From Clostridiales bacterium (lineage in GTDB: Bacteria > Bacillota > Clostridia > Lachnospirales > WQUN01): a stretch of 6,486 nt of DNA. The position numbers and the translations under genes were made by a program. The stretch spans positions 1 through 6,486 of the forward strand of contig JAISWA010000279.1 in assembly GCA_031271275.1 (NCBI GenBank), written 5' to 3'. Of the stretch, positions 6,102 through 6,486 are shown piece after piece. The notes under the pieces were generated by a model that saw only the letters and a list, made by a program, of their open reading frames with translations, ran no database searches and was not told where the DNA came from. Each line of letters begins with the position of its first letter. The stretch's first letter is position 1.

Positions 6102-6486
6102 AAATATAATCCTCCGGATTGACAGGGTATCTGATTTCGCTCCAAAGCCCTTTATCACATTTATACCCCATTTTTTCGGCAACGCTTACCGCGAATTCCC
6201 TGAAAGCTGCCCCCATTGCCGTTATTACATTTCCGTCAACGACAATGGGCGCCCGTTGCTGATTTTCATACTCGAAAAAGCTAAACTCGTCCCGGTCCTC
6301 CTCGTACATGCCGACACAAAACTTTTTGCCTTGTAAAAGCCCCGCTTTCGCCAATAAAACAGGCGCGAGCGAAATGGCCGCGAGGGTATAATCCGTTCTG
6401 CCTGTAAATTGTCTTAAAAAATCGGTATAGACCGCGTTGTAAATAACCGCGTCGGGATTTCCGCCTATACCGGACAACAACAGGCA
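6088..6486 (-). CDS. DJ-1/PfpI-family protein lacking the nucleophilic cysteine (partial)
   Basis: The last 132 residues are visible; the N-terminus lies beyond the right edge. Family features are a short beta strand ending LLLSGIGGNPDA, where relatives have a strand leading to PGG..D; the nucleophile-elbow segment LAAISLAPVLLAKAGLLQGKK (35-55 of the visible part); and NVITAMGAAFREFAVSVAEKMG near the end, matching the usual 'NVITs.G...a.eFA'. Relatives normally read AAIC at the elbow; here codon TCG (6370-6372) puts serine there. Cys57 of the visible part follows GKKF and is not at the elbow position. The DJ-1/PfpI superfamily includes chaperones, proteases, glyoxalases and amidotransferase-like proteins, so no reaction can be assigned, and the usual cysteine chemistry is unlikely. 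It converges on ylbJ with a 14-base overlap. No start codon or ribosome binding site is in the window. Confidence 0.82.
   Translation of the reverse strand, partial: CLLLSGIGGNPDAVIYNAVYTDFLRQFTGRTDYTLAAISLAPVLLAKAGLLQGKKFCVGMYEEDRDEFSFFEYENQQRAPIVVDGNVITAMGAAFREFAVSVAEKMGYKCDKGLWSEIRYPVNPEDYIFRLS

Overview
The window looks like chromosomal housekeeping sequence from an endospore-forming Clostridia-type Firmicute. The evidence is a SepF/YlmE/YlmG division cluster, a YlbJ-type sporulation membrane protein, strong AGGAGG-type ribosome binding sites and a sigma-A-type promoter. I cannot name a genus. There are no rRNA or tRNA genes, CRISPR arrays, insertion sequences or phage genes. Every stretch longer than about 90 bases belongs to a gene.

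Left part (1-1640). A leftward gene runs off the left edge and encodes the N-terminal domain of a TrmH/SpoU-family rRNA 2'-O-methyltransferase. An 80-base divergent region separates it from a rightward lysA-like gene for diaminopimelate decarboxylase, the last step of lysine synthesis. That region holds a sigma-A promoter with a perfect TATAAT. A perfect 15-bp hairpin terminator follows lysA and can serve transcripts from both sides.

Centre (1705-4962, all leftward). In transcription order the genes are a HlyD-like single-pass membrane protein, a YggS/YlmE PLP-binding protein, SepF (FtsZ membrane anchor) and YggT/YlmG. They are tightly packed, with two ATGA stop/start overlaps, and look like one operon ending at the shared terminator. 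The order YlmE-SepF-YlmG matches the conserved Gram-positive division cluster. Here the HlyD-like gene sits at the head, and YlmH and DivIVA do not follow.

Right part (4963-6486). An 83-base divergent region separates the division operon from a rightward ylbJ-like gene. That region contains a weak candidate sigma-E promoter. The end of ylbJ overlaps by 14 bp the end of a leftward DJ-1/PfpI-family gene that runs off the right edge. That DJ-1 protein has serine where the family normally has its reactive cysteine.

I found no convincing new multi-gene system. The points most worth following are the HlyD-like protein heading a division operon, the Cys-to-Ser DJ-1 homologue and the overlapping convergent ends at 6088-6101.
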